10,012 bases of DNA from Bacteroidales bacterium (lineage in GTDB: Bacteria > Bacteroidota > Bacteroidia > Bacteroidales > P3). A program made the translations under genes and the position numbers. Numbering within the stretch: position 1 is the stretch's first letter; the number at the start of each line of letters is the position of its first letter. The DNA lies in NCBI GenBank assembly GCA_017618625.1, contig JAFZTV010000108.1, positions 1 through 10,012 of the forward strand. Direction: 5' to 3'. Shown piece by piece: positions 1 to 8,000 of the stretch. The notes under the pieces are model-generated. The model saw nothing but the letters and a program-made list of their open reading frames with translations. It made no database searches and had not been told where the DNA came from.

Positions 1-640
1 CCATGCGTATGATGCATACGGGGTCTTACCGCCGCTGATAGTCGGGGCTAACGTTGCGCTGCCGCCGGCACATATAGTCTGGGCTGCTATGTCTCCTATG
101 GTGATGTCGCTGTACACGTTCACCGTGAACGTCTTCTGTTTCACAGTGCCGCACCCGTCTGTCACCTTGATAGTGTAGGTGTGGCTGGCTCCGAAGGTGG
201 CGTCTCCCGCTGGCGTGGTGTATGTCGCCGTTGTGGCTACCGGTGTGCTGCCGCCGTCTTTGTACCATGCGTATGATGCGTACGGGGTCTTACCGCCGCT
301 GATAGTCGGGGCTAACGTTGCGCTGCCGCCGGCACATATAGTCTGGGCTGCTATGTCTCCTATGGTGATGTCCCCGTACACGTTCACCGTGAACTCCTTC
401 TCCTTCTCGGTGCCGCACGCGTCAGTTACTTTTATCGTGTAGTGGTTTGTCGCGCCGAGGGTGGCATCGGATGTCGGGGTGGAGTATGAGGAAGTCGTCG
501 TGCTTGTGGACACCAGCGTACTACCTTTGTACCACTTGTATGTAAATGGTTCATTGCCGCCCGTTATACTCGGGTTCAGTGTGGTCGTGCCGCCAGCACA
601 GATTGCCTGGGCCGCTATGTTGCCGATGGTGAAATCCTTG
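1..640 (-). repeat. Coding tandem repeats, ~264 bp (88 aa) Ig/PKD-like units
   Basis: Units begin near 1, 265 and 528 (plus-strand coordinates), a period of 264-267 bp. Each encodes a segment with the landmarks IGDIAAQTICAGG, a Pro-rich SGG...PY stretch, an aromatic WYK core and TYTIKVTDGCGT. This is the pattern of tandem Ig/PKD-like beta-sandwich domains in Bacteroidetes surface proteins. Positions 1-130 match 265-394 with only three differences (at 16, 109 and 111). The remaining half of those units, and the third copy, are clearly more diverged. The array continues beyond the left edge, so its total copy number is unknown. Confidence 0.85.
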
Positions 641-3600
641 TTTATAGTCACGTCAACATGTTCCGACTTGGTGCATCCGCCGCCTGTAACGCTTACTGTG
701 TATGTCGAGTTTTGAGTAGGAGAAACCCTGTATGTTTCACCGTCAGCTGTACCTTCAGTTCCTGTGTATGTCCATACATATGGCGATGGTGGAGTGAAAC
801 GATACCAGCGGTTGATGCCAGGCCAAGAACTTGCCCCAGCATTTTGGGTGCTGGTTCCGTTTGTGAAATGCGTGGCTTGATGTGTTGTTGTGCTGACTGT
901 CCATCCGTCGTTTACATTAACGCATAGACCTACTTGGTTATCAATTCCGTAACTAGCTGGTGCTGTAGAGGCATAAACCATTTGCACCGTACCATTCTCA
1001 AACAACTGAACCTGCCATTTCCACGGGTATTGACGGTATGTTGAGCTATAAGACGATTCGTTAAATTCCACAACCAGCACTCGGTTAGGGGCAGTTCCAA
1101 ACACTTGCATATGGACATAGTTGCCATAATTAGAGATGTCGAAATAGCCGTCGAAGCCGAACCCGTTAATCTTGGGACTGTTATCGTTTGCGGAGGTCGA
1201 ACTAAACGGTTGATAATATGAGCCTGTCCCGGTAACCGTTTGTCCTAAGCGAAGATTGCCATCGGAATTTACAGAGAACTGTGTGTAGTCGGTGCCACCA
1301 AACGGGAATGTAAATCCGATGTTTTGAAGAGCCGATGCGTATGAATCTCCCGATGATGTAATAAGGTTCGTCGTATTTGTCACATTGTACCATCTTGACG
1401 CATCGGTACCTGTTGAGAATGTATAACCAGCCAAACTATAGTCTATAAGGATATCTGTGCTCACAGTAAGTACCACCTCGGTGCCAGATGCGAGACATGT
1501 AAGCGGATTGGGATCGGATGTGATGCTAACGTTATATTCTTCAAAGTTGGCGACAAGTGTGCGGTTGCTGGTGGCGGTGAATGAGTAGGTTGCGTCGGTT
1601 GAAACCTGTGTGCCGTTCTCTGTCCAGTTCACAAATCGGTAGCAGTTGTTGGGCGTTGCGGTAACAGTAAAATTATCACATTTGTTACTCACTCCTACTT
1701 CTCCACCTGCCGCAGGACTTGCAGAGACCGTAACAGTGTAGCTTGACGGCATATCTACTGCTTCGCATACGCTGAATTTTAGTTGGTTCTTGACAGTCTC
1801 CTGAGTTCCAGTGTAAGAGCCTGGACTTGACGGGTCGTAGTTTGTACCATCGCTATAAACACGTATTGCTTGATTGCCGTTGGCAGGATACACACGGCAG
1901 GCCATGTGTGGAGCACCAGTATATGCTCCAGAATTGTCATCGATGATAACAGCCAGGTTGTTGCCGGTGTATGCAAATGGTGTGTCGAATCCAATTACCG
2001 TCCATGTGTTTGCCGCCATGGTAACTTCTCCTCTAAAAACTCTGTTGGCGTCAGTCACTGTCATCCAGTCCGTAGTACTGGTAAACGCTGTCCTGTTTGT
2101 GTTTACAAGGTAGATGTCATAAGTACGAGTTTTGACAGCGCCTTCATTGTAGAATGCTATGCTGGTGATATTTCCAGTTTTGCCTATCTCACATGGTTCA
2201 TATATCTGCTGTGTAAGTGAATAATTATAATAGTTGAATGACGGCAGATATTGATTTGTTTCATTTTGCGAATAATCACCGACATAGGCTGTGTCGGGGT
2301 CATCGCAAGGAGGGGCTATAATGCAAATATTATCGACCGAAACTGTCTGTATATCATACCCAGTATTTGTAAATCTAAATGCCAGGCGAGCACCACTCGG
2401 CAATGATGATGTCAGAGTATAGCTATATGACGCACAAGAGGTTGTGAGCGTCGGTGTGTAAAGCGCAGTAAATGTTGTGCCTCCTGTTATATATCCAAGC
2501 GATAGAGTTCCAGATGCATTTATACAGCTTTCAAATGACACTTGATAGCCAGATGTTAATCCTGATATTTCTGGCATGATAACGGTTGATGTAGTGGTCA
2601 ATTGCGATGCTGCCGACATGATTATCGCATTGTTGCCTTCGCATGGCAATGCATCACTCGTGCCATTGTAAATATGTGGTGCGCAACCCATGTTGTCAGG
2701 ATTGTCAAAAATCCTATCCCAGCAGTCAGGAAGCCCCGAGTCTGTGGCCTTGCTATCAGATGGCGTAGCATAGTCTTCAAAATCGAAGCATTGTGCGGAG
2801 AAGGTACTTGCACATGTTACAGTTATTACCTTCGTAGCCACTGCCACGCAGTATATTCCATTTACCTCCAATACTGCGGTGATGGTGACGGTACCGGTAT
2901 GGTGAGCCGTCACTTCTCCACTGCTGTTTACGGAGGCGACACTGTTGTCGCTGCTATGCCAGGTTATAACATCCCCTGATGCGCTGTGGTTTGTTGTAGC
3001 AGTTAGCGTGGTCGAGCCTGTTGAAGTGATTGTTGATTGTCCAGAAATTGTAAGTGTACGTGGGGTAGTACAGCAATTCTCGGCTGTTATTTCAGCCGCC
3101 CATCCTGCGTATTGCTCGTCTTCGGTGTTGCCGTCATCGGCAGCCCATACTACTGTCATTGTGCCACTTGTGCAGGTATAGGTCTGTCCAGGTGTTATGT
3201 AGTATGTGGCGCCGTTGTTGGTTGTTTGACCTTCTGCTGATCCAAATGCCAATTTAGTACCAGTGCCGACAGGACCGTCCCAAATCGTCAAATAGTCATA
3301 ATTTGCCTGAGTATATGTATGTCCATGCTCAAACATGGAAAAATTAATATTGATATTGCCAGCAGAGGTGAATGTTGCAGTTTGAGTTCCATTGATATGG
3401 TTGTAGGGTCCATTTTTGCCCCCATCGTCGTAGAAGCAATATGTCGAGCCGCAGGCAATGGTGCGGGTCAACCCATCAGACATATCGAACGACTCATCGC
3501 AAGTGCTCGTCACCGCTGGACACGACACGCATACGTCGTCTATGCCACATGCCCAATAGCCTCCGTTTGTCACAACCCACCTGAACGCTATGTAGGCATT

Positions 3601-4869
3601 CGATGGTACGGTGTAGTCACTCAAATCAACAGTTTCTTGTGTCAAAGTCGCTACAGCGGCCATTGTCTTCAATCTTACAAATCCCGCACATCCAGCTGCA
3701 GTTTGTGCTGTGACATATCCTATATCAAGAGTTCCATAGCCAGCATTCTCATGTCTATACCAAAAAGAAATAGTGGCGTTTGTCGGGCAGTCGTCGTTTT
3801 TGGGCATAACGACATAGGCCGTGTTGTTTGCGTTGGTGCCGGACTCCATATTGATGGACTGCGAGCCGCTGTGGTAGTAATTGTAACTGTTACCGCTGGT
3901 GACATGCGGTTTAACAATATTGGTGCCTGTAGCTGTTGTGTAAGAGAACCACCCTGTGGGCATGTTTCCCGCCGCGTTATATGCCGTGCCGCTGACACCC
4001 TCAAAACCTTCGCAGTCAGCTTCGGAAGAATTAGTAGTATATGTAAAAGTTGTCTTGGGGATGAATTGTTGGCGACTCCCATTGTTTGAATTACCATTGG
4101 ATGAATTATATGTGTAATATCCTTGATATGTTGATTGAGACACTCCATACCAAGAACTCGATTTGTATGTTCCTCCACTTGTAGCGGATATTTGCACTAT
4201 GATGCTCCCTCCCGTATAGGTAAAGGATGAAACGTTGAAATTGAAAGTGTGCTCAGACGCGGAGTTGGCGCTATAGGACGTGTTTGTGTAAACTGTTGTG
4301 CCGCCGTTGCCCAGTAGCCCATTTGCCGAATAGGCTGTCGTTCCAGTATTGGAGAGTTTAATTGTGAGATTATTTGCCACCCAGGCTGCTGGTGAACTCT
4401 GATATAATGTAATGGCGGTTATCACGCTGCCGTTTGGAAGTGCCGTCAATTGTGATGCTGGAATAATGTATTCACTCGTAAATCCATAGTCACAATAGTA
4501 TGTATACATAGGCACATAGCTATTTGTACTTGTGCCATTTGCCACTGTCACTTGCTGTCCCCAACTCACATTGCCCATTGCCATCATCGCCACCAAAGCA
4601 AAGGCGGCCATCATGCGTCGGAAACCACTATAACTGAACAGGGCGTTGATACGGCCTTGATAGGGCGTTGATAGAGCCTTGGTAGGGCGTTGATACGACC
4701 TTGGCACTGCGTTGGTACGGCCTTGGTTCCGACCAAACACAGACCTGATACAGACCTGATACAGACCTGACACAGACTTGACAAGTCCATTCGCATCCTT
4801 CGATGTGCGTGCGTGTTCCATATTTACACTAGTCGTTTTCATGTCTTCGCTGTTGTAATAATCTTTCAT
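1..4869 (-). CDS. Giant modular secreted surface protein/adhesin (3' end outside window)
   Basis: I read this minus-strand frame through to position 1 and found no stop, so the gene is cut by the left window edge. Residues are counted from ATG 4869. Residues 1-85 are an N-terminal extension. R84-R85 precede a hydrophobic signal peptide (MMAAFALVAMMAMG, from residue 86) ending near WGQQ. Module 1, a Bacteroidetes beta-sandwich starting SYVPMYTYY, spans about 111-281. A cleaved-adhesin/MAM-like domain spans about 284-450 (SINMES, ATISFWYRHE, GIDDVCVSC). A CUB-like domain spans about 457-598 (YDYLTIWDG, MTVVWAADDGN). A Big_2-like Ig domain spans about 604-686. A second adhesin-like domain spans 693-854. 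A second module-1 copy spans 855-1036 (SLTQQIYEPCEIG, AVIIDDNSGAY). A divergent InlB B-repeat spans about 1044-1110 (YRFVNWTENG). A further sandwich spans 1144-1360 (IGFTFPFGG, VNSDGNLRLG). Ig/PKD-like repeats follow to the edge. The likely role is adhesion at the cell surface, inferred from domains only. Alternative starts are ATG 4842, 4821 and 4614; 4614 begins directly at the signal peptide. GGAG lies just before 4869, but Bacteroidetes starts cannot be decided by that. Confidence 0.85.
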   Translation of the reverse strand, partial: MKDYYNSEDMKTTSVNMEHARTSKDANGLVKSVSGLYQVCIRSVFGRNQGRTNAVPRSYQRPTKALSTPYQGRINALFSYSGFRRMMAAFALVAMMAMGNVSWGQQVTVANGTSTNSYVPMYTYYCDYGFTSEYIIPASQLTALPNGSVITAITLYQSSPAAWVANNLTIKLSNTGTTAYSANGLLGNGGTTVYTNTSYSANSASEHTFNFNVSSFTYTGGSIIVQISATSGGTYKSSSWYGVSQSTYQGYYTYNSSNGNSNNGSRQQFIPKTTFTYTTNSSEADCEGFEGVSGTAYNAAGNMPTGWFSYTTATGTNIVKPHVTSGNSYNYYHSGSQSINMESGTNANNTAYVVMPKNDDCPTNATISFWYRHENAGYGTLDIGYVTAQTAAGCAGFVRLKTMAAVATLTQETVDLSDYTVPSNAYIAFRWVVTNGGYWACGIDDVCVSCPAVTSTCDESFDMSDGLTRTIACGSTYCFYDDGGKNGPYNHINGTQTATFTSAGNININFSMFEHGHTYTQANYDYLTIWDGPVGTGTKLAFGSAEGQTTNNGATYYITPGQTYTCTSGTMTVVWAADDGNTEDEQYAGWAAEITAENCCTTPRTLTISGQSTITSTGSTTLTATTNHSASGDVITWHSSDNSVASVNSSGEVTAHHTGTVTITAVLEVNGIYCVAVATKVITVTCASTFSAQCFDFEDYATPSDSKATDSGLPDCWDRIFDNPDNMGCAPHIYNGTSDALPCEGNNAIIMSAASQLTTTSTVIMPEISGLTSGYQVSFESCINASGTLSLGYITGGTTFTALYTPTLTTSCASYSYTLTSSLPSGARLAFRFTNTGYDIQTVSVDNICIIAPPCDDPDTAYVGDYSQNETNQYLPSFNYYNYSLTQQIYEPCEIGKTGNITSIAFYNEGAVKTRTYDIYLVNTNRTAFTSTTDWMTVTDANRVFRGEVTMAANTWTVIGFDTPFAYTGNNLAVIIDDNSGAYTGAPHMACRVYPANGNQAIRVYSDGTNYDPSSPGSYTGTQETVKNQLKFSVCEAVDMPSSYTVTVSASPAAGGEVGVSNKCDNFTVTATPNNCYRFVNWTENGTQVSTDATYSFTATSNRTLVANFEEYNVSITSDPNPLTCLASGTEVVLTVSTDILIDYSLAGYTFSTGTDASRWYNVTNTTNLITSSGDSYASALQNIGFTFPFGGTDYTQFSVNSDGNLRLGQTVTGTGSYYQPFSSTSANDNSPKINGFGFDGYFDISNYGNYVHMQVFGTAPNRVLVVEFNESSYSSTYRQYPWKWQVQLFENGTVQMVYASTAPASYGIDNQVGLCVNVNDGWTVSTTTHQATHFTNGTSTQNAGASSWPGINRWYRFTPPSPYVWTYTGTEGTADGETYRVSPTQNSTYTVSVTGGGCTKSEHVDVTINKDFTIGNIAAQAICAGGTTTLNPSITGGNEPFTYKWYKGSTLVSTSTTTSSYSTPTSDATLGATNHYTIKVTDACGTEKEKEFTVNVYGDITIGDIAAQTICAGGSATLAPTISGGKTPYASYAWYKDGGSTPVATTATYTTPAGDATFGASHTYTIKVTDGCGTVKQKTFTVNVYSDITIGDIAAQTICAGGSATLAPTISGGKTPYASYAW
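4641..4783 (-). repeat. Thirteen 11-bp tandem repeats (also read as 22-bp pairs)
   Basis: The 143 bp divide exactly into thirteen 11-mers. On the minus (sense) strand the consensus is about TATCAAGGCCG, alternating with TATCAACGCCC. The four units at 4740-4783 form a subfamily resembling TATCAGGTCTG. The eight units at 4641-4728 pair up as four 22-bp repeats. One diverged unit (4729-4739) joins the two blocks. The array lies between the upstream in-frame ATGs (4869, 4842, 4821) and the signal peptide at 4614. Because 11 is not a multiple of 3, the protein repeat is 11 residues per 33 bp (RTNAVPRSYQR, then PTKALSTPYQG). Any change in unit number not divisible by three shifts the frame. If translation instead starts at 4614, the array is in the untranslated leader. 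Confidence 0.9.
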
Positions 4870-5026
4870 AACTCCGCGTGTTATTTTGATGTTGGTTGTT
4901 GTTTGGTTTGCGTTGGTTGTTTCAAATGGTCAAGTGTCGAGGGTCAAGTGTCGAGGATCAAAGTTTTCGTTATTTTATTGTTTTTATATATATTTAGTAT
5001 CAGTAATTAGTTTTTTCTTTGGTTTT
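4870..5026 (-). other. Intergenic leader between the two large genes
   Basis: This spacer separates the TAA stop of the 1307-residue gene (5029-5027) from the earliest start of the giant gene. Its right part (about 4961-5026) is very AT-rich, and its left part is rich in A and C on the sense strand, including ACAACAACCAACA just before the start. A short heptamer array sits at 4929-4963. I see no hairpin followed by a T-run, so there is no intrinsic terminator I can support. Read-through from the upstream gene, or an AT-rich promoter here, are both possible. Confidence 0.6.
4929..4963. repeat. Five 7-bp units (two 14-bp direct repeats)
   Basis: Plus-strand units are GGTCAAG, TGTCGAG, GGTCAAG, TGTCGAG, then GATCAAA. 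The first four make an exact 14-bp duplication. The motif vocabulary (GTCGAG, GTCAAG) is the same as in the longer heptamer array at 9101-9191, although the two sites are over 4 kb apart. A stop codon in the frame of the giant gene (about 4930-4932) lies at the array's edge, so the array is probably upstream of the coding region. Confidence 0.85.
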
Positions 5027-8000
5027 TTATGGGGTGGTGGGTTCGATTGATATACTGGCGTCGAGGTGATTGATCGTTACATGGAATTCTTTGGATTGGG
5101 CGCAGGTGGAGGGGTCGGGGGTGAAGGTGAGGGTGTCGGAGTCTCCTGATTCGGGTGGGGTGTAGCTTGTTCCATCTGAGATAGTGCCCGACGAGGCCGA
5201 CCATGACCAGGCTCCTATAGAGAGGTCTGCTCCACCAGGGTTAGTCGTTGTGGGTAGCGTAACCTGCATTCGATTGCAAAATGATGGCATGTTGAAGTTG
5301 ACGACGGGTTCCCAAATTGCGTAGAGGTAGTCATCGCGCTGGTATATGTCAGCTGCGACCAAGGTAACTTCGTTTGCATATCCAGCTTCTCGGTAGTATT
5401 TACCACTGACGCTGTTGTAATACAGGAAGTTCGGGGTGCACTGCTTCACGGTGTCGGGGATGGTGGATCCGGGAATATTTTTCTTGTACCAACCTTTGAA
5501 GGTGTAGCCTTCGCGTGTGGGTGCTTCGGGGATGGAGGGCGTTGGCGGATCCGTCACGTTGATGCCCAACGAGGGGTTGGCTCTGCCAGTACCATCGACA
5601 CGCACAGGAGTACTGATGCCGTCGTTTTTGTACCATACTATGAAGGTATAAGTGGGAGCTTCCTTATCCACATACTCGGCGCGGAGTTTAACCGTGTAGT
5701 CAGCTCGGTAGTCGATGTAGGTAGGATGACCTGCGGGTGGTGTCGTACTACCAGGTTCAGTTGGCTCACAGTCTGACTCACTGCCGGGAGCGCACCATCT
5801 TGCATTCTCCACCTTAGCATTAAGTTTGAGGACTGTAAAGGGATTGCCTGGGTAGATGCGGGAGTTGGAGACGTCGTCATACTCTCCTGTCGAAGTATTA
5901 TAGGTCTGCAGCACCCAATGAGAGAATTCCTTGTTGGCTGGCGGAGTGCAAGCATCCCTGGCTACCGCATGGACGTTGTCTTGATACTGGTATGTTGCAT
6001 TAGAAGAGGTTTGTCCTCCGTTGCAGTCGAATTTCACCGTGATACCGTCGGCACCGCGCAGCTTAGCACGCCACTTGCCGTAGAGGTCGTACTTCTTGGT
6101 GATCCAGAAACGTTCCACATCGTTATTTGTAGTGGCGCCGTTGCCCCACTTATCCATCGGGTCAGTAAAGTCGGTGGATTTGTCGTATGTCGCGAGGTTC
6201 GGATTCGATTCATTCAGCACAACGGCATCTGCATTGAACGATTGTGTGCAGGCTACGTCAGTGAACCATCCTGCAAACTCATAGTCTTCACGTCTGCCTG
6301 TGGGTGCACTGATACGGTTTCCGTAAGCAACACGAAAGCACATCTCTTGTTCGTCGGAGCCCCAGTTAAGAGATGCGTCGGTGCCAGCATTGGGGTGTAG
6401 GAAAACACGGTATTCAATCTGACGCCATTTGGCGAACACCGTGACTCCACCCTCTGGCATCTTGTCGAAAGTGTATCTATTGTTGCATGTAGCATCGGCA
6501 TACCATCCCTCGAACACATAACCTTCTGGAGTAGTGCCAGGACGATAATCGCCCCTGTTTGAGATATCCGCACGATAGGCTATGTTCTCTACTCTATGTA
6601 GTCTGCCACGCGACGTCTCGCTTGAAAGACGGTTTCCCCTACCATCGTAATAGGCACCATCCATATATGTGATGGAATACTTTTTACGAGTATAGTAGAA
6701 ACTGACGGTACATGTTGCGTCTGGATTATTATAACAATAACCATGATCGTCACCATTATTTATGGAAACTTCCGCTTGGTTTACACCAAGTCGATCATAA
6801 CCTATCATGTTAAAAAAGTCCTCTTCTTTTGTTACCCATGCATAATTTGCGCCAATCGTCCTATGAAGAACGAACTGTATTCCAGCACCACTCACCGTGT
6901 TATTGTTGTAGTCATACAGGGTTCCAGGGCCGGCAATAGTACCAGCGGTACCCGGCAAAGCCTCAACATAGTAGTTAATTGTTTTCAATTGACGATCCGC
7001 CACATTCAAATGATATGTCTCATCTTTGTTTGGCATCACGTCAATATAAACAATAACATCGTTTGCCGTTCCCGTACTTTGAGGGTCCCAACGTTCACCA
7101 TTATTGTAGGTCACACCGTTTGTGCCAACTATGGGGAAATTGTCTCCTATATATTGACCATACAATGCGGTGATAACTTTGATGTCTAGCCAACCATAAT
7201 TCTGGGTATAAACTTGTCCAGTATATTCATTGGAATATGAATAACCGAACAACCAAGAACCCGATCTCGTTCTCCACCACCTATTATTATTGCGATACAG
7301 ATATACTTGTGTATAACCACCATTCCCGTCTGGAATATAATAATTTCCATTAGATGTTGAATTCGATACAGTATAAGAATAACCCTCCGCTTGGAACCTC
7401 AACGTATGTCGATTTCTTCCATAATATACATTTCGCACGGCATTGCCTTCAGTGTTAATTTGAACATTCTGACTAATTGAGTCAAGATGGAAACCAGTAT
7501 AATCGTGACCCGTCACCTCTGTTCCACGATAGTTTCGGCCATTGATGGTGGCGTATGTTCCATTGTTTGTGACAGGGATGTTTTGTCCTACTGTGCCGTT
7601 CAATGTAATCGCTGTGTCAAAGTCGAATCCATCACCTTCCACATTCTGCTTCCATACGATAATTGTATAGTCAGCATTGTTCTTGGGGTTCCATTTGGCG
7701 TAGATATGAGTATTTTCTGTCAGTGCTCCACCAAATGAGAACCGAACTCCACCAGGAATTCCACCTTCCGTGGCTGGCGCACCCGTCCACCATCCATCAA
7801 AAGTATAGCCATTGCGCATCATCGACAATGGAGGTGTTGGGTTCACCGTGACAGCTCCGGCATTGACAAAGTCAGCGGCCTTATAGGTGGCACCTTTACC
7901 GTTCTCGTGGTAGATAAGCCAGTGACCCTCGGAGACTGTGTCGTAGAAGACAACATCGCCTCTTATCGTGATACCAGTGCCGTTGGTGTAAAGCCGGTTG

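Noticed and set aside
3319..4089. A 256-codon open frame on the plus strand
   Set aside because: It lies wholly antisense to the giant adhesin gene, whose minus-strand translation shows recognisable MAM-like and CUB-like motifs. The plus-strand product is Cys/Arg-rich with no domain logic.
1..4614. Possible frameshift or pseudogene in the giant gene, because of its size and repeats
   Set aside because: I translated each 60-base line in the minus-strand frame from 4620 to 1. It is continuously open with sensible domain content throughout.
4611..4796. A separate 61-codon minus-strand gene upstream of the signal peptide
   Set aside because: It is an alternative frame through the 11-bp array, which is stop-free by its nature. 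It is more useful as evidence for frame tolerance than as a gene.
4960..4967. Bacteroidetes -7 promoter box (AAACTTTG on the minus strand, close to TAnnTTTG)
   Set aside because: The first base is wrong, no TTG box sits at the right distance upstream, and it overlaps the heptamer array. It is too weak to call.
4961..5026. Intrinsic terminator after the InlB-repeat gene
   Set aside because: The tract is AT-rich with T-runs on the plus strand, but the transcribed strand shows A-runs and no G+C-rich stem-loop followed by U.
5918..6400. A 160-codon plus-strand open frame, and similar smaller ones across 5027-8950
   Set aside because: Antisense shadows of the InlB-repeat gene. The minus-strand frame shows the family hallmark motifs throughout.
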